Positions 53,710-63,500 of a stretch of DNA of 64,000 nt are shown in pieces. Numbering within the stretch: the first letter of the stretch is position 1; every line of letters starts with the position of its first letter. The stretch comes from Clostridiales bacterium (GTDB lineage Bacteria; Bacillota; Clostridia; Christensenellales; CAG-138). Under the pieces are notes generated by a model. The model was not told the DNA's origin, ran no database searches, and was given only the letters and a program-made list of their open reading frames with translations. The position numbers were made by a program, and so were the translations under genes. Location: assembly GCA_004554165.1 (NCBI GenBank), contig SFNQ01000001.1, positions 97,616 to 161,615 on the forward strand, written 5' to 3'.

Positions 53710-53874
53710 TCAGGCAACATCTCCTTCCTGCAAAGCCATTGCTTCTTTTGCAATCAGAGCCTTTACAAGCTCCTCCTGCGTATGCTTTGCGTTTTCTGCG
53801 GGCATTGCGTTGACAACGAAAATAGTGCCGCCGATTCTCTCCACAAAGCCGGTTTTCATATTCTCCACGGTCAT
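53710..53874 (-). CDS. TnpW-like transposon-encoded protein
   Basis: 54 residues, ATG preceded by GGAGGGAGG. The segment ERIGGTIFVVNAMPAENAKH followed by TQEELVKALIAKEA matches the small TnpW family carried by Tn4451-like mobilisable elements of Clostridia. Its role is unknown. A terminator-like hairpin (53894-53917) lies just upstream, separating it from other element genes, which are absent here. It indicates that the oxidase gene was cut by a mobile element or its deletion remnant. Confidence 0.7.
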   Translation of the reverse strand: MTVENMKTGFVERIGGTIFVVNAMPAENAKHTQEELVKALIAKEAMALQEGDVA

Positions 53875-53893
53875 ACCTCCCTCCGTAAAAATA

Positions 53894-53917
53894 GGGGCGT
53901 CCGTTTCCGAACGCCCC
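53894..53917 (-). terminator. Hairpin upstream of the TnpW-like gene
   Basis: GGGGCGT (53894-53900) pairs with ACGCCCC (53911-53917), followed on the minus strand by TATTTTT. It would end a transcript coming from the right before the TnpW gene. Confidence 0.55.
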
Positions 53918-54077
53918 GTTAATGTGGCTTGAAAGGCGTTGGATAGAGCGCAGTACCAACTGATAGAGGACTTTGTCGCTGATATGATGGATGGTGCAGT
54001 TCACGGTTCTGTTCCCGTAGCTGCTGCATCGGAACGAGTGATAGGGTTGGGTGGTTTTCTTTTTGACTTTGATAATG

Positions 54078-54199
54078 AGACGGGGATTCGAACGGGTGCG
54101 CCGCCCCTATGGGGCGGAAAAACACCACAGTGTGGTGTTTTTAGCACCCCGGCGTGATAGGCGGCAAAGCCGCCGGAGCGAATCCCTGTCTCTCCGCCA
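54078..54199. repeat. Facing tRNA-Ser-like 3' ends with palindromes
   Basis: At 54181-54199 the plus strand reads AATCCCTGTCTCTCCGCCA, exactly like the T-arm/acceptor/CCA end of a tRNA-Ser. At 54078-54094 the minus strand reads GTTCGAATCCCCGTCTC, a second, facing T-arm. Between them lie GGGGCGG-type stems and the perfect palindrome AAAAACACCACA-G-TGTGGTGTTTTT (54119-54143). No complete tRNA can be folded. Such leftovers typically mark integration sites in tRNA genes or a dispersed palindromic repeat. Confidence 0.5.
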
Positions 54200-54238
54200 A
54201 GCAAAAAAAGCACCTTTTACGGGTGCTTTTTTGCTTGG
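54197..54238. terminator. Strong terminator after the tRNA-Ser-like end
   Basis: CCAAGCAAAAAAAGCACC pairs with GGGTGCTTTTTTGCTTGG. A-rich and U-rich arms make it active in both directions. The region 54239-54445 shows another GGGGATTCGAA fragment and no gene. Confidence 0.7.
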
Positions 54239-54445
54239 TGATTATAGATGTGGGGATTCGAAAGGCGGAAAAGCAAAGCAATCCGGTGGATGCTTTGCCC
54301 GCCTCGGGTAGCGCAGCCGACCAAACTGCGCAGCACGAAGTGCAAGCAGTGTGTCGATAGGCGAAGAAGCTCTGCCTGCGCTTGTTACAGGGCTGTGAAG
54401 GGGCAGAGTCGAGCGCCCGAGATGCGGGGATAGCGTAAGACTTGA

Positions 54446-54742
54446 CTATTCTTTGATAGATAATAATTCGGTCAGCATTCCATCGAGCAACGGCAGATAT
54501 TTTTCGTCTAACCGATGAATTTTGTCGAGCAATAATGCATCGGTCGTCCGTTCCTTGCCAAAAAGAATGTAATCGGCAGATAAACCGAGCACGAGACATA
54601 CCTTTTTGAGGAGTTTCACAGAAATTCCCGTTCTTCCACGTTCCAATTCTGCGAGATATGACACACTGACATCCAGTGCCTCTGCAAATCGTTCGCGAGT
54701 ATATCCCATTTTTTCACGGGCAGATCTGATTCGTGTATGCAA
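54446..54742 (-). CDS. XRE-family transcriptional regulator
   Basis: 98 residues from a TTG placed correctly behind AGGTGATAG; longer readings upstream lack a ribosome binding site. The HTH occupies about residues 2-62 (IRSAREKMGYTRERFAEALD, VSVSYLAELERGRTGIS), followed by a short helical tail. It is divergent from the lipoprotein gene, whose promoter lies in the shared gap, so it may repress that gene and itself. Codon use is AT-richer than the chromosome to the left. Confidence 0.85.
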   Translation of the reverse strand: MHTRIRSAREKMGYTRERFAEALDVSVSYLAELERGRTGISVKLLKKVCLVLGLSADYILFGKERTTDALLLDKIHRLDEKYLPLLDGMLTELLSIKE

Positions 54743-54817
54743 TACTATCACCTCTACAAACAGTATGGGTAATAGTTGCAATCCAAGAACATCAACTAAT
54801 ACTATATGAAAAAGATA

Positions 54818-54846
54818 TTGTAAAAATTGATGTTTTGAGATATAAT
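54818..54846 (+). promoter_or_regulatory. Promoter of the lipoprotein gene
   Basis: TTGTAA (54818-54823) and TATAAT (54841-54846) are 17 bp apart, about 60 nt before the lipoprotein start and within the gap shared with the divergent XRE regulator. Confidence 0.7.
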
Positions 54847-54909
54847 CAGAAATCATGGGGCAAAAAGGTTTTGACTACGCCTTTCTGTATCGAAATATGG
54901 AGGAAGCAA

Positions 54910-55521
54910 ATGAAAAAAAGAGCTGCATTTTTGATTACACTCATATTGTTGTTGGGCGTTGTGGGCTGCGCGGGAGAGGAAAGTGCACCTGTTGTCGCAT
55001 CTGCATCGGGAACTGCAACCACAGCTGTATCCGCGCCTGCTGCTGTGGCGATTGAGACAACATCCGCGCCGACTGCAAAACCGACAGCGGAACCGACACC
55101 TGAGCCGACGCCTGAACCGCTGAAGAACATCAAATCCGAGCCCGTTGGCGACTTGGACTACACGATTTTTCAAGGTTTGGACGGATACGACTACAGTAAG
55201 TTTGATAAATGTTGGTCTGTGGCATCCCTATATGATTATGAGTTTTCCGATGCCGATGTGTACATCGGAATCAAACTGTGGGGAGAAGACGGTGGAAACA
55301 ATCTTGAGGAAGCACAGTTGATTACCAGAATCGTCGATAAGAGCGGCGAGGTGATCGATATCGTTGATGCGATGGCGTTCCTGATTGATGATAAAATATA
55401 CCGTTATGACGAGATGGCTGATAAAGATGGATCGATGGCAGGAAGAGTATTTCTGTACGATACCGGATATGAGATTGTGAAGGCGTTTGCAAACGCAAAT
55501 CGTCGATATATTCATCTATGA
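54910..55521 (+). CDS. Putative lipoprotein, C-terminus possibly truncated
   Basis: 203 residues. MKKRAAFLITLILLLGVVGC is a lipoprotein signal with the lipobox VVGC (Cys20). A Ser/Ala/Thr-rich then TPEPTPEP-type linker (about 25-70) leads to a folded domain with FQGLDGYDYSKFDKCWSVA and many acidic residues. GGAGG precedes the ATG. The last residues (RRYIHL) are encoded by sequence that on the other strand matches a serine recombinase, so the natural end may be missing. Acts at the outer face of the membrane; function unknown. Confidence 0.75.
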   Translation: MKKRAAFLITLILLLGVVGCAGEESAPVVASASGTATTAVSAPAAVAIETTSAPTAKPTAEPTPEPTPEPLKNIKSEPVGDLDYTIFQGLDGYDYSKFDKCWSVASLYDYEFSDADVYIGIKLWGEDGGNNLEEAQLITRIVDKSGEVIDIVDAMAFLIDDKIYRYDEMADKDGSMAGRVFLYDTGYEIVKAFANANRRYIHL

Positions 55522-55579
55522 CATTCAGGCCATGCTCGGCGGCATATTGCCGGAGCATCATGCGTTGAGACGAGATTTG
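55499..55579 (-). pseudogene. Serine recombinase fragment
   Basis: About 27 codons read QISSQRMMLRQYAAEHGLNV then IDEYIDD, matching the N-terminal resolvase domain of large serine recombinases (QR-x-x-L-x-x-Y-A-x-x-x-G-x-x-V-x-x-x-Y-x-D-D) just past the catalytic serine, which is not included. Both sides are cut. It marks a junction between the lipoprotein gene and sequence to the right. Confidence 0.5.
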
Positions 55580-55618
55580 TCAAGGTGGTTTTCTGCAAAA
55601 GGATATCAAAAGAGCAAT

Positions 55619-55651
55619 GGGGCTGCCACACGTCATTTGTATGGCAGCCCC
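55619..55651 (-). terminator. Terminator of the helicase operon
   Basis: GGGGCTGCCA (55619-55628) pairs with TGGCAGCCCC (55642-55651) and is followed on the minus strand by ATTGCTCTTTTGAT. It lies about 135 nt past the stop at 55788. Nothing else is seen in 55652-55787. Confidence 0.6.
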
Positions 55652-55787
55652 TCCACAATTTAATGCTAATGCGCAACTGGTCTGCCTAAATGGGCAGCAA
55701 AGTCAAGCGATTGATACATTTCTTAATGCAAGCAGTACTGATGACGGTCAAGTTGGAACGCCTTATCGTGTTTATTTATGGCACTAT

Positions 55788-58010
55788 TTATACGTTATAC
55801 AACTCGCCGTTTTCAAATTCTTCATTAGTTATTGGTTCTAACTCGCCATAGTAGTTCTCCAGAAAATCATAAGCATACTTGCGGTTAAGAAGGTCATGTA
55901 TTTTCTGGTTGTAATAGTTTCTAAGGCAGCTATAGCACGAAGGCGAGCAATTGCATCCTTTTGTGATAGCAATAGCCTTCTCAACCACTTGTCGGAAACA
56001 GCGGCCATCCTCAGTAACGAGTCTTCTTACATGGCCAGCACCACCCGCAACAGCGTCGTAAAGAACGATGGCATAAATCAGCTTGTTGTCATATACGATC
56101 TTGTGGAGGCAGCCCTTAATATCGTTTCTCTCAATATCCATGACGGAAGACAGAGCTTCTAATAGCGCATACATGACAGACAGCATAACTTCTTGATTGC
56201 CGGCCTGTGGTGTCGAGAAAACCAATCGCACAACATCCGTCTTGAAAACATGACAGAGCTTATTTTTGACCAGTTTGACTTCGCAGTTTTTTCCCCATGG
56301 AGTAATGTGTTTCTTCTCCAGGGTTTTCTGGTGGGAATTAAACCCAGCCACTTCCATGTTTTCCATGGTGCTTTCAGCATAACCGCAATGTGGGCAGACA
56401 TAGAAATCATCGTTGCAAACGACCATAAGGGAGTCATTGATGGACGTTTCCATCTGGAAACGATTGCCGTCCTTCATGACGAAGGCGTATTTCTGCATGA
56501 CCTGCCGCTGAGCGTCGCCAATATAGAAGTCATCACTGCGAAACGCCTTATCTGGTTTTCGCATAGGGACGTCCTTCGGTTTTGCGTCTGCTACAAAGCC
56601 CTTTCTCGGCTCAATAGCCTGCTTCCATCTGGATTTCGAAATGATCTCATGACAGGAAACACAAGGTTCTCCTCCCTCATCGGGCTCCATCAGTCTATGA
56701 TTCCAAGTCATGCACGAAGGGTTGTTGCACTGAGCAATATATGCAGTTTCCCAATCTTGTCCGGTGGTCTGAGGCAACTTTCGGATGTATCGGCTTGTAT
56801 AAAGCTTGCCATCTGCCACCACCTGCGAGTCCGGTGCATACTCGGAGATTGCCAATTGCAGATCGCGGACCATTTGTAGCTTCTTATCTGTGGCAGCATT
56901 CGTGTTTTGATACAGTTCGACAGTATCTACCGGGAACCCGTACTTTGGCAGGACATTATTCCTTACGAGGAACTCGATAAGCTCGTTCCTTCCTCGATTG
57001 TCCTCTTTCCCTCGACGATAAGACCATAGCTTTTTCTCGACCGCCGCGGCTTGTTGCGTCAATCCCTCGGCAAGAAGGCGCCGGTATTCATCAATATAGT
57101 ATTGAACAGTCCCGCGAAACTCATCCACAGCGACTTTCAAAACGCCGTCTTTGCCAACAAGTTTCTCTGTCCATGAGAAATCATTGATTCCCATAACTCT
57201 GTGCATAGATTCGGGAATGGATGCCTTCAGAACATCCTTTAAATGTTCTGGTTTACTTGACAAGTACGCGCAGAAACGTTCCCAACCGTCCCCGCTCAGC
57301 AGTACATCGGCGTTGTTTGAATTGTATACATCAACCTGTTTTGCAAAGAAGTCGCTCAACGCGACGGCAAAGATATGCCGCAGTATAATTTTCTCATTAC
57401 GAACTGTGAACAACGGCACACCGATTTTGCCGGTAATCATGTTCTCCGGATTCTTGAAATAGGTAAAGTCGTGGGAACTGAGCTTAGCATATGTAAGTGA
57501 GAACGCCGCTGCATTTTTACCGCGACCTGCGCGTCCTGCTCTTTGCACATAGTTTGCCGGTGAAGGAGGCATATTCCGCAGGTATACAGTCTCCAGATCA
57601 CCCACGTCAACACCCATCTCGAAGGTCGTTGAGCAGCTAAGAGCATTGATCTCTTTGTTGACGAACATCTCCTGGTACTGTTGTTGTTCCTCGCGTCCGA
57701 GCTGTGCCGTATGCTCTTTAATGTGAAGCGGCTGCATGAGAGAAGATTGATAGAGTTTTGCATAGTGATTATCCTTTAAAAGACTATCATGCGTGATCCG
57801 ACGAAGATGGCCGCCGCATTTGAGCGTGGTACACATGTCTTTACAGTTCATCGTGGTGGTCTTCCCGCAGACATCACACACATAGATCGGAATATCTTCC
57901 GTTCCAGAGCTAACAGTAAAGCGCTCTGTGCTGAAATAGAACTCATCGTTTCCGGCGGTAGAAAGAGATTCCTCGCCTCTAAGAACCTCATCCCAATACA
58001 TCTGCAGCAA
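55788..58010 (-). CDS. Large helicase, C-terminal part (frameshifted from upstream part)
   Basis: 740 codons carrying the second helicase lobe and the C-terminus: STTFEMGVDVGDLETVYLRN (motif V region) and PANYVQRAGRAGRGKNAAAF (motif VI), then zinc-like cysteine pairs (CDVCG, CVSC, CPHCG) and a DUF1998/MZB-type end, GCNCSPSCYSCLRNYYNQKI. The ATG at 58010 is only the first Met in this frame; no ribosome binding site fits. Protein continuity shows this is the 3' half of the gene starting at 60502, with a single-base frameshift between about 58011 and 58040. Joined, the protein would have about 1,571 residues. Confidence 0.75.
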   Translation of the reverse strand: MLQMYWDEVLRGEESLSTAGNDEFYFSTERFTVSSGTEDIPIYVCDVCGKTTTMNCKDMCTTLKCGGHLRRITHDSLLKDNHYAKLYQSSLMQPLHIKEHTAQLGREEQQQYQEMFVNKEINALSCSTTFEMGVDVGDLETVYLRNMPPSPANYVQRAGRAGRGKNAAAFSLTYAKLSSHDFTYFKNPENMITGKIGVPLFTVRNEKIILRHIFAVALSDFFAKQVDVYNSNNADVLLSGDGWERFCAYLSSKPEHLKDVLKASIPESMHRVMGINDFSWTEKLVGKDGVLKVAVDEFRGTVQYYIDEYRRLLAEGLTQQAAAVEKKLWSYRRGKEDNRGRNELIEFLVRNNVLPKYGFPVDTVELYQNTNAATDKKLQMVRDLQLAISEYAPDSQVVADGKLYTSRYIRKLPQTTGQDWETAYIAQCNNPSCMTWNHRLMEPDEGGEPCVSCHEIISKSRWKQAIEPRKGFVADAKPKDVPMRKPDKAFRSDDFYIGDAQRQVMQKYAFVMKDGNRFQMETSINDSLMVVCNDDFYVCPHCGYAESTMENMEVAGFNSHQKTLEKKHITPWGKNCEVKLVKNKLCHVFKTDVVRLVFSTPQAGNQEVMLSVMYALLEALSSVMDIERNDIKGCLHKIVYDNKLIYAIVLYDAVAGGAGHVRRLVTEDGRCFRQVVEKAIAITKGCNCSPSCYSCLRNYYNQKIHDLLNRKYAYDFLENYYGELEPITNEEFENGELYNV

Positions 58011-60502
58011 CTCGTTACTCGTTTGGGCTTTGGAGTATAGAAAATGTACTCCCGCTCATCATCGGTCAAATCACAGTCTCCCTCCAATGCGCCATGGTAA
58101 ACAATTTCCATGGCAAGCAAATCGAAGAGAGCCTTCACATCTTCAACTTTTTGTTGATAGGCTTCAGCAACACCCGACATAATTTCCTCGGCGTTCCCTT
58201 TATAATTGAACTTGAGGATGCCCAAAGAAGCCAAGCTGGTGCTTCGGCGTGCATTGACCATCTCGTTCAGGACGGCGATCCATGCGTTTTTTCGGCTCGT
58301 CGCCGTTAAATTCTCAACGCCTTTGTCTCCCGGTTCAGCAAATGTTCTACATGAATCGAAATAGGATGTGAGTTCATCCACAAAGTGCTGGATTTCCCAA
58401 GGATGCGCTGCCATATTTTCTTTGTTCTTCTCAACAACATGCCAGATGCCACGCCTGCGAAGGAACTCACTATAGGCCGCCGTCATGTACGACGCAAAAA
58501 ATGCCGCCTCTCCTCTGCTGTCGGAGAAAGAAAGGAATTGCCTCTTGCGGCGGACAATATCAACCTGAGCGCCTTGCTTTGCAGCTCCAAACAAGCTCTT
58601 TTTAACCGGCTGTGCGCTTTTCTTGCTCTTGAGAACTTTCTCGCTCTCCGGCAATTCTTCAAACAACGAGGTGCCAAGAACTGCTGTTGCCGCGTCATAT
58701 CCCAAGTAGAAGGTTTTGAATGTGCCAAAATTGCAGCTCGGGCATTTTCCATCTCCGCGCGAACCGCTTTTTCTTGCTTTCCTAAGCTTTACATAGTGGG
58801 TTAGCCCACATGTACAGGGAGGGTCTGCCTTCAAACTTTCATGAATAAGGGCACCGCATTTTGAGCACAGGATATAATCATTTTTACCGATTTCCTCTGT
58901 GTCATCTTCGTCTTCCTCATCCAAATCCAAGTCGATATCTCGACTGTCTCTGAGAAGGTAATACTCAATTTCAGGATCGTAAGAGCTGTTTGCAAACTCA
59001 AGCTTTCCATCCACTTCTTTTCCGGTTACTGCTACTCTTCCGCAATCATCACAGATCGCACACTCGAACACTTTCCAATTTTCGTCGCCTATCGTAATGC
59101 TCCTGTTTCGGTTGAGCATCAACTTTTTGTTTTGACCAAGCGTAACATATGCGCCCTCAAGCGCTTTTGCAAACATGTGGTAACGCGCTTTTATCAAGGC
59201 AGACTTGTTTTTGGAAGCTTGCGCAGCCACTCCAATAATGTTTACAACATCCTGCTGGGTCACATTGTGGGTTGCTCTGAGTGCTCTCGTTATCTCGGGA
59301 ATCGTCATAGGATGACTTGTTATTCTGCGGAGGTCTCGATAAACTGAGGCACTAACGCACAGATCATAAAGATACTCAGCGTCGGGAATACCATCTGGAA
59401 TTGGAAGCCCATAATCATCAGCAATGACATTCAGGGGCTTTTGAGGATCAATAAGCTCCGCAAACATAGACAGGGGGACATCGACAGGTTCCCTATCATA
59501 AGACGGAACCACACTTTGAGACCTGATAATATCCTCAGCATAAAAAGATGCGTTGCACAGCGTTTCCGCAAACTTGACGATATCATCATCCGCTTCTTTT
59601 CCGCCTAGCGTGGCGCTGGTGAGAATATGGAGGACATTTGCCGGGTTGCTGATTCGTGCTTTAAGCCGCTTCAGCAGCAGGGACGTTTCCATTCCCGTCG
59701 CTCCCCGATAGATATGTGCTTCATCAAGGACAAGGAAACGCAGTTTCGCTCTGGAAAAGACCAGGTCATCTTTGGGCCTGAGCATCATATACTCAAGCAT
59801 GGCATAGTTCGTCACGAGGATATGCGGAGGCGTCTTTTGCATCTGATCGCGAGAAACGATCTCATTTTTCAGCGGCTTCAGGGGACGTCCATTTGCATCC
59901 TTGTACACCTTACCATATTCAGCAATCCCGTCCTGTTCATTTTGCTTTGTGCTGCTGTTATAGACGCCGAAAGTAATCTCAGGATAGCTCTTCAGCAGAT
60001 TGCGCAGCCTTTTCATCTGGTCGTTGGCAAGAGCATTCATCGGATAAATCAGAATCGCTCTCACGCCGGATGAAAGAGTACCTTCTTCGGCCTCCCGAAG
60101 CAAGTGATTGATTATCGGAATGATGAAGCACTCCGTTTTACCAGAGCCGGTTCCCGTGGTAACGATCAGGTTCTTACCTTTGTTTGTCTTTCTAAGGGCT
60201 CTTTCCTGATGGAGATACAGCCCACGGTTGATCTGGATCTCTTTTTCACCATCGGGAATATCTCCCTCCAAACTGTGGAAGAGTGAAGACGCCTCGCCCT
60301 CCTCAATCATCTGAGCAAGGCTTTTTCCGGTTTTATATGAGTCGCTGACGTCAAGATAGGGGCCTTTTGCAATAGCACCTTCCTCACGCAACGCAGCAGC
60401 AAACTGCGCAGCGTAATCCTTATCGGAAATATGGAACAACGTCGATATGTACCCTATAAACTCATCCTTGATGTTGTCTGCTGCAGTTATTGGACTAAAC
60501 AT
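57848..60502 (-). CDS. DEAD/DEAH helicase, N-terminal part (defence-type)
   Basis: The first helicase lobe: Q-like LYLHQERALR (about 96), Walker A TTGTGSGKTECF (about 115-126), IYPMNALANDQMKRL (Ia), DEAH in VLDEAHIYRGATG (260-263) and LTSATLGG (III). A cysteine-rich region (CAICDDCG, CSKCG, CTCG, CPSC) precedes SFSDSRGEAAFFASY. In-frame similarity ends near YTPKPK (about residue 827); the last 57 residues are out-of-frame reading. It begins directly after the stop of the giant upstream protein. Helicases with this layout occur in Druantia (DruE), DISARM (DrmA) and Dpd systems. Codon use is AT-rich, suggesting acquisition. Confidence 0.75.
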   Translation of the reverse strand: MFSPITAADNIKDEFIGYISTLFHISDKDYAAQFAAALREEGAIAKGPYLDVSDSYKTGKSLAQMIEEGEASSLFHSLEGDIPDGEKEIQINRGLYLHQERALRKTNKGKNLIVTTGTGSGKTECFIIPIINHLLREAEEGTLSSGVRAILIYPMNALANDQMKRLRNLLKSYPEITFGVYNSSTKQNEQDGIAEYGKVYKDANGRPLKPLKNEIVSRDQMQKTPPHILVTNYAMLEYMMLRPKDDLVFSRAKLRFLVLDEAHIYRGATGMETSLLLKRLKARISNPANVLHILTSATLGGKEADDDIVKFAETLCNASFYAEDIIRSQSVVPSYDREPVDVPLSMFAELIDPQKPLNVIADDYGLPIPDGIPDAEYLYDLCVSASVYRDLRRITSHPMTIPEITRALRATHNVTQQDVVNIIGVAAQASKNKSALIKARYHMFAKALEGAYVTLGQNKKLMLNRNRSITIGDENWKVFECAICDDCGRVAVTGKEVDGKLEFANSSYDPEIEYYLLRDSRDIDLDLDEEDEDDTEEIGKNDYILCSKCGALIHESLKADPPCTCGLTHYVKLRKARKSGSRGDGKCPSCNFGTFKTFYLGYDAATAVLGTSLFEELPESEKVLKSKKSAQPVKKSLFGAAKQGAQVDIVRRKRQFLSFSDSRGEAAFFASYMTAAYSEFLRRRGIWHVVEKNKENMAAHPWEIQHFVDELTSYFDSCRTFAEPGDKGVENLTATSRKNAWIAVLNEMVNARRSTSLASLGILKFNYKGNAEEIMSGVAEAYQQKVEDVKALFDLLAMEIVYHGALEGDCDLTDDEREYIFYTPKPKRVTSCCRCIGMRFLEARNLFLPPETMSSISAQSALLLALERKIFRSMCVMSAGRPPR

Positions 60503-60504
60503 AC

Positions 60505-63500
60505 TTACACCCTTTCCGTCCGATACGAGTATAGATCGGCATTGGAATACTTTTGTTTGTTGGCCTTCGTGTATTCGTGATCCGTAAGTGCAAAGACTAC
60601 GGATTCCAGGCTGCGATCATAGTAGTTATAGTAGTACAAACCATCTCCATCTGGATCAGTAATGCACAGTGCAGTGTTGCTGATATACACAATTCGAACC
60701 GGATTCACCAACATTTTTGTAATGCCCTTTTTGTTCGTGTGAACGTCATATGAGAACTCATACCTTTCCCCATGATAACCAGTCGTGTAGAGAATTCCGC
60801 TATACACCGGGCAGTATCCTTCGGAGGTATCCTCCATCCCACAATACTGTATTTGGTCAATATAGCAGGGGCGTATCAGGATATGACCGACCTCTTCCTT
60901 GAACTCATCTGTTATAGATTCGACAACAATCCGGCGGTTCATAAAACGTAGAAGGTTTTTATCACCGATGATACAATCGCCGACTGCCACAACTTCTTTT
61001 GCCCTTTTGAATAATCCTCCGGTTTGGATACTGATTTCAAACTGATAGTTCCCGATGGGCATATCTTCCGGTAAGATGATATACTCCGTATCTTCGCTAA
61101 GCTTGAATTCAAACAGCTTATCATCGGCACTTGATAGCAAGAGAGTGAATTCTCTGCCCGAAGTACCAATAAATACTCCACCTTGATCCCATAGCAGCTT
61201 TTGTTCTTCTGTCCAGAGGGAAGGACGTTTCAGAAAACGCTCCTTGAAGAAAACTCTCGCCAGAGAATAAGAGGCACTCTGTGTCTGACCGGCAACTCTC
61301 ATCACCACTTCTGCGTCATTGAAGCTGTCTGTACCACCGAACGACTGTAGGACATTTCCAATCGTCACCAAGCCCTGACCATCATAGAGGATGTCTTTGC
61401 CACCAACGAGAAACTGAACATTGACCCTCGCTGGAGTGGTTACTTTGAGAAAACTATTCTGCGGAATATGCCCGATATACCATGCCGGTTGAGGCTCCTG
61501 TAGCCATGCACCGGAGGTTTCAGACACGGTGATTTTCGGAATATCCGCATGGAGTTCTCCATCACGGAAAGGTATCCGGACTTCAGCCTCATCTTTCCCA
61601 AAAGGAACTACTTCATGGAAATCATCTATGTCCGCATAAAATTCTGCACCGTCATAATCGCTTGCATTATAATAGAATTCACGATTAAAGCAGCAATCTG
61701 CTTCGGAAATCAGAATAAATGTCCGGTCAAACATCAATCGTTCGTTTGCAAGATTGATTACTTGAATACGTACCGTGTCACGTTCGCCATCCAACAGCAT
61801 GGTGAACGCGAGTCCGTTGTCGGACTGTTCTAATGAGTCAAACTCTATTCTCTCACCGTCTTTTAAGAGGACAAACTGCTGAGTGTAATCGCGATTCCCA
61901 AGAATGATGCTACAGGTACTCTTCCGAAAGGCGAGGAAAGCCTCTGTGTCCTGAAGGGTGACCGTTGGCAGGGATGTGGATTCGCTCGGAGTGATAACCT
62001 TGACGTCGGTCCCATTCTCACTGTCGAAGGCAATCAATCGGCCATCCACCGAAAGCACATATCCGTCCTTCAGCTCCAAGAAGAACGCTTTCAGCCCAGC
62101 ATTTTTCATCGAGTCAATCTCGACGATATCCGTGTTCTCTGTCTTTACCTCCGCCGTTTTAGGCACTACGAGCGTATATCGGTCTCGTTTGACTTGATTT
62201 GCCGAGATCTCAGCACCGCCGTAGAACAGCAACACGTTACGATGCAGGCTTTCTTCTGAGTCGTAGATCAACTCGTCATCACATTTGATCCGAACACAAA
62301 TGTTCAGCAAACTATCCTCTTGAGAACCCACCGAAATAGAAGCGGCGACACCGTTTAGCGTCTTTCCGAGCTCGTTCCCGTACCAACTAAGGTTCTGCTG
62401 CATTACTTCTCTGCCATTGCAGCTTACGTAAAGCGTTGCCTTTTTGATCTCCTCGTTCTTCAAGCGAATATCCGGGAGTATGAGCTGTACGTCCGTTTCA
62501 TTTTTCAGGATGAACTTCGCACGGATACGGGAATAATCTATTGCGACATCACGCTGAGTGACTTGCGTCTGTCTCTCTGATTTTTTTGTATTTGCAATCG
62601 CAATGATCTTCTCTTTGAACCACTCTTCACAGAGCAATTCTTCGTATGTATTGACTTTCTTGGTCTCAGAGTTGACAAGCGAATCGATTTTTCCGATTAA
62701 CCTTTCAAACAGGTTCCGCGTATAGACAGGCCGGTAAAGGATCAGTTTCCGTATTCCTTCCTGGAATGAATACGCCTTAGAGCTGATTGTCAGTTCGACA
62801 TCTTCCTCATTGCCGCCTGATAATTTTTGCTGGAGCGCGTGGACCATAACTGAAATCAAAGGGTCGTTTGGAATCACGCGCCAGTTAAGGTTGCTTTTGT
62901 AGAAGTCGAACAGGAAATCAAACAGAGCCATCCACGACTTTTTCGTACTTAGCGCATGGATCACAACCGTTGTTTTGAAAGCGCGTCCATTTGCATCCTC
63001 CAAGAAAAGACGCTGGTTGCGCTTCATTGCATTCTCAAGGGACGACTGAAGAAGTCTTACTACCGATCCACTTGCGTCACGATACCCGAACTGGAGAGTA
63101 ATATAGTTCCAGAAATTACTGTTCTCCTCATTCTTCCAATTCTTTGCGTTGTTAATCAGCGCAAGGGTAATTTGCATTTCTGCGCGCAATGAGAGCTTTG
63201 TCCATGGTTCTCTAAGTACTAGGTCAATGTATTTTCTCGCATTTTCATTTAGCTTGTCCACCGTTTCTGGTTTCAGAATACGGCTTCCAATGAGGGGATA
63301 CATGGCAAAAACTTTATCTTCAAAAGTACCGTCGCTTTGCCTGACCTCCATATCCTTTTCAAGTACATCAACAGCAACATCGGGACGCTCAGTAGTTCTT
63401 TCAAATCCTAATGAACGAATATAGCTGTTAAGGTCCGCCCCACTCTTATAGGTATATGTTTGAAGCACCTTGTAGATATGTGAGTCTGTAGGGAAATAAA

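Noticed and set aside
54176..54199. Complete tRNA-Ser gene
   Set aside because: Only the T-arm/acceptor/CCA end is recognisable; no matching 5' acceptor strand, D-arm or anticodon arm is found upstream.
54001..54213. Minus-strand ORF across the palindromic block (GETGIRSGGFAAYHAG...)
   Set aside because: It is a reading of hairpins and tRNA-like ends without a ribosome binding site; such frames recur spuriously with this kind of repeat.
58010..58040. Programmed -1 ribosomal frameshift in the helicase gene
   Set aside because: The local zero-frame codons CCC AAA preceded by G do not form a proper X-XXY-YYZ slippery heptamer and no pseudoknot is evident; mutation or base error is more likely.
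55788..60502. DISARM system
   Set aside because: A DrmA-like helicase is conceivable, but no DrmB, methylase or PLD-family gene is present in the window; the partner is a giant unknown protein instead.
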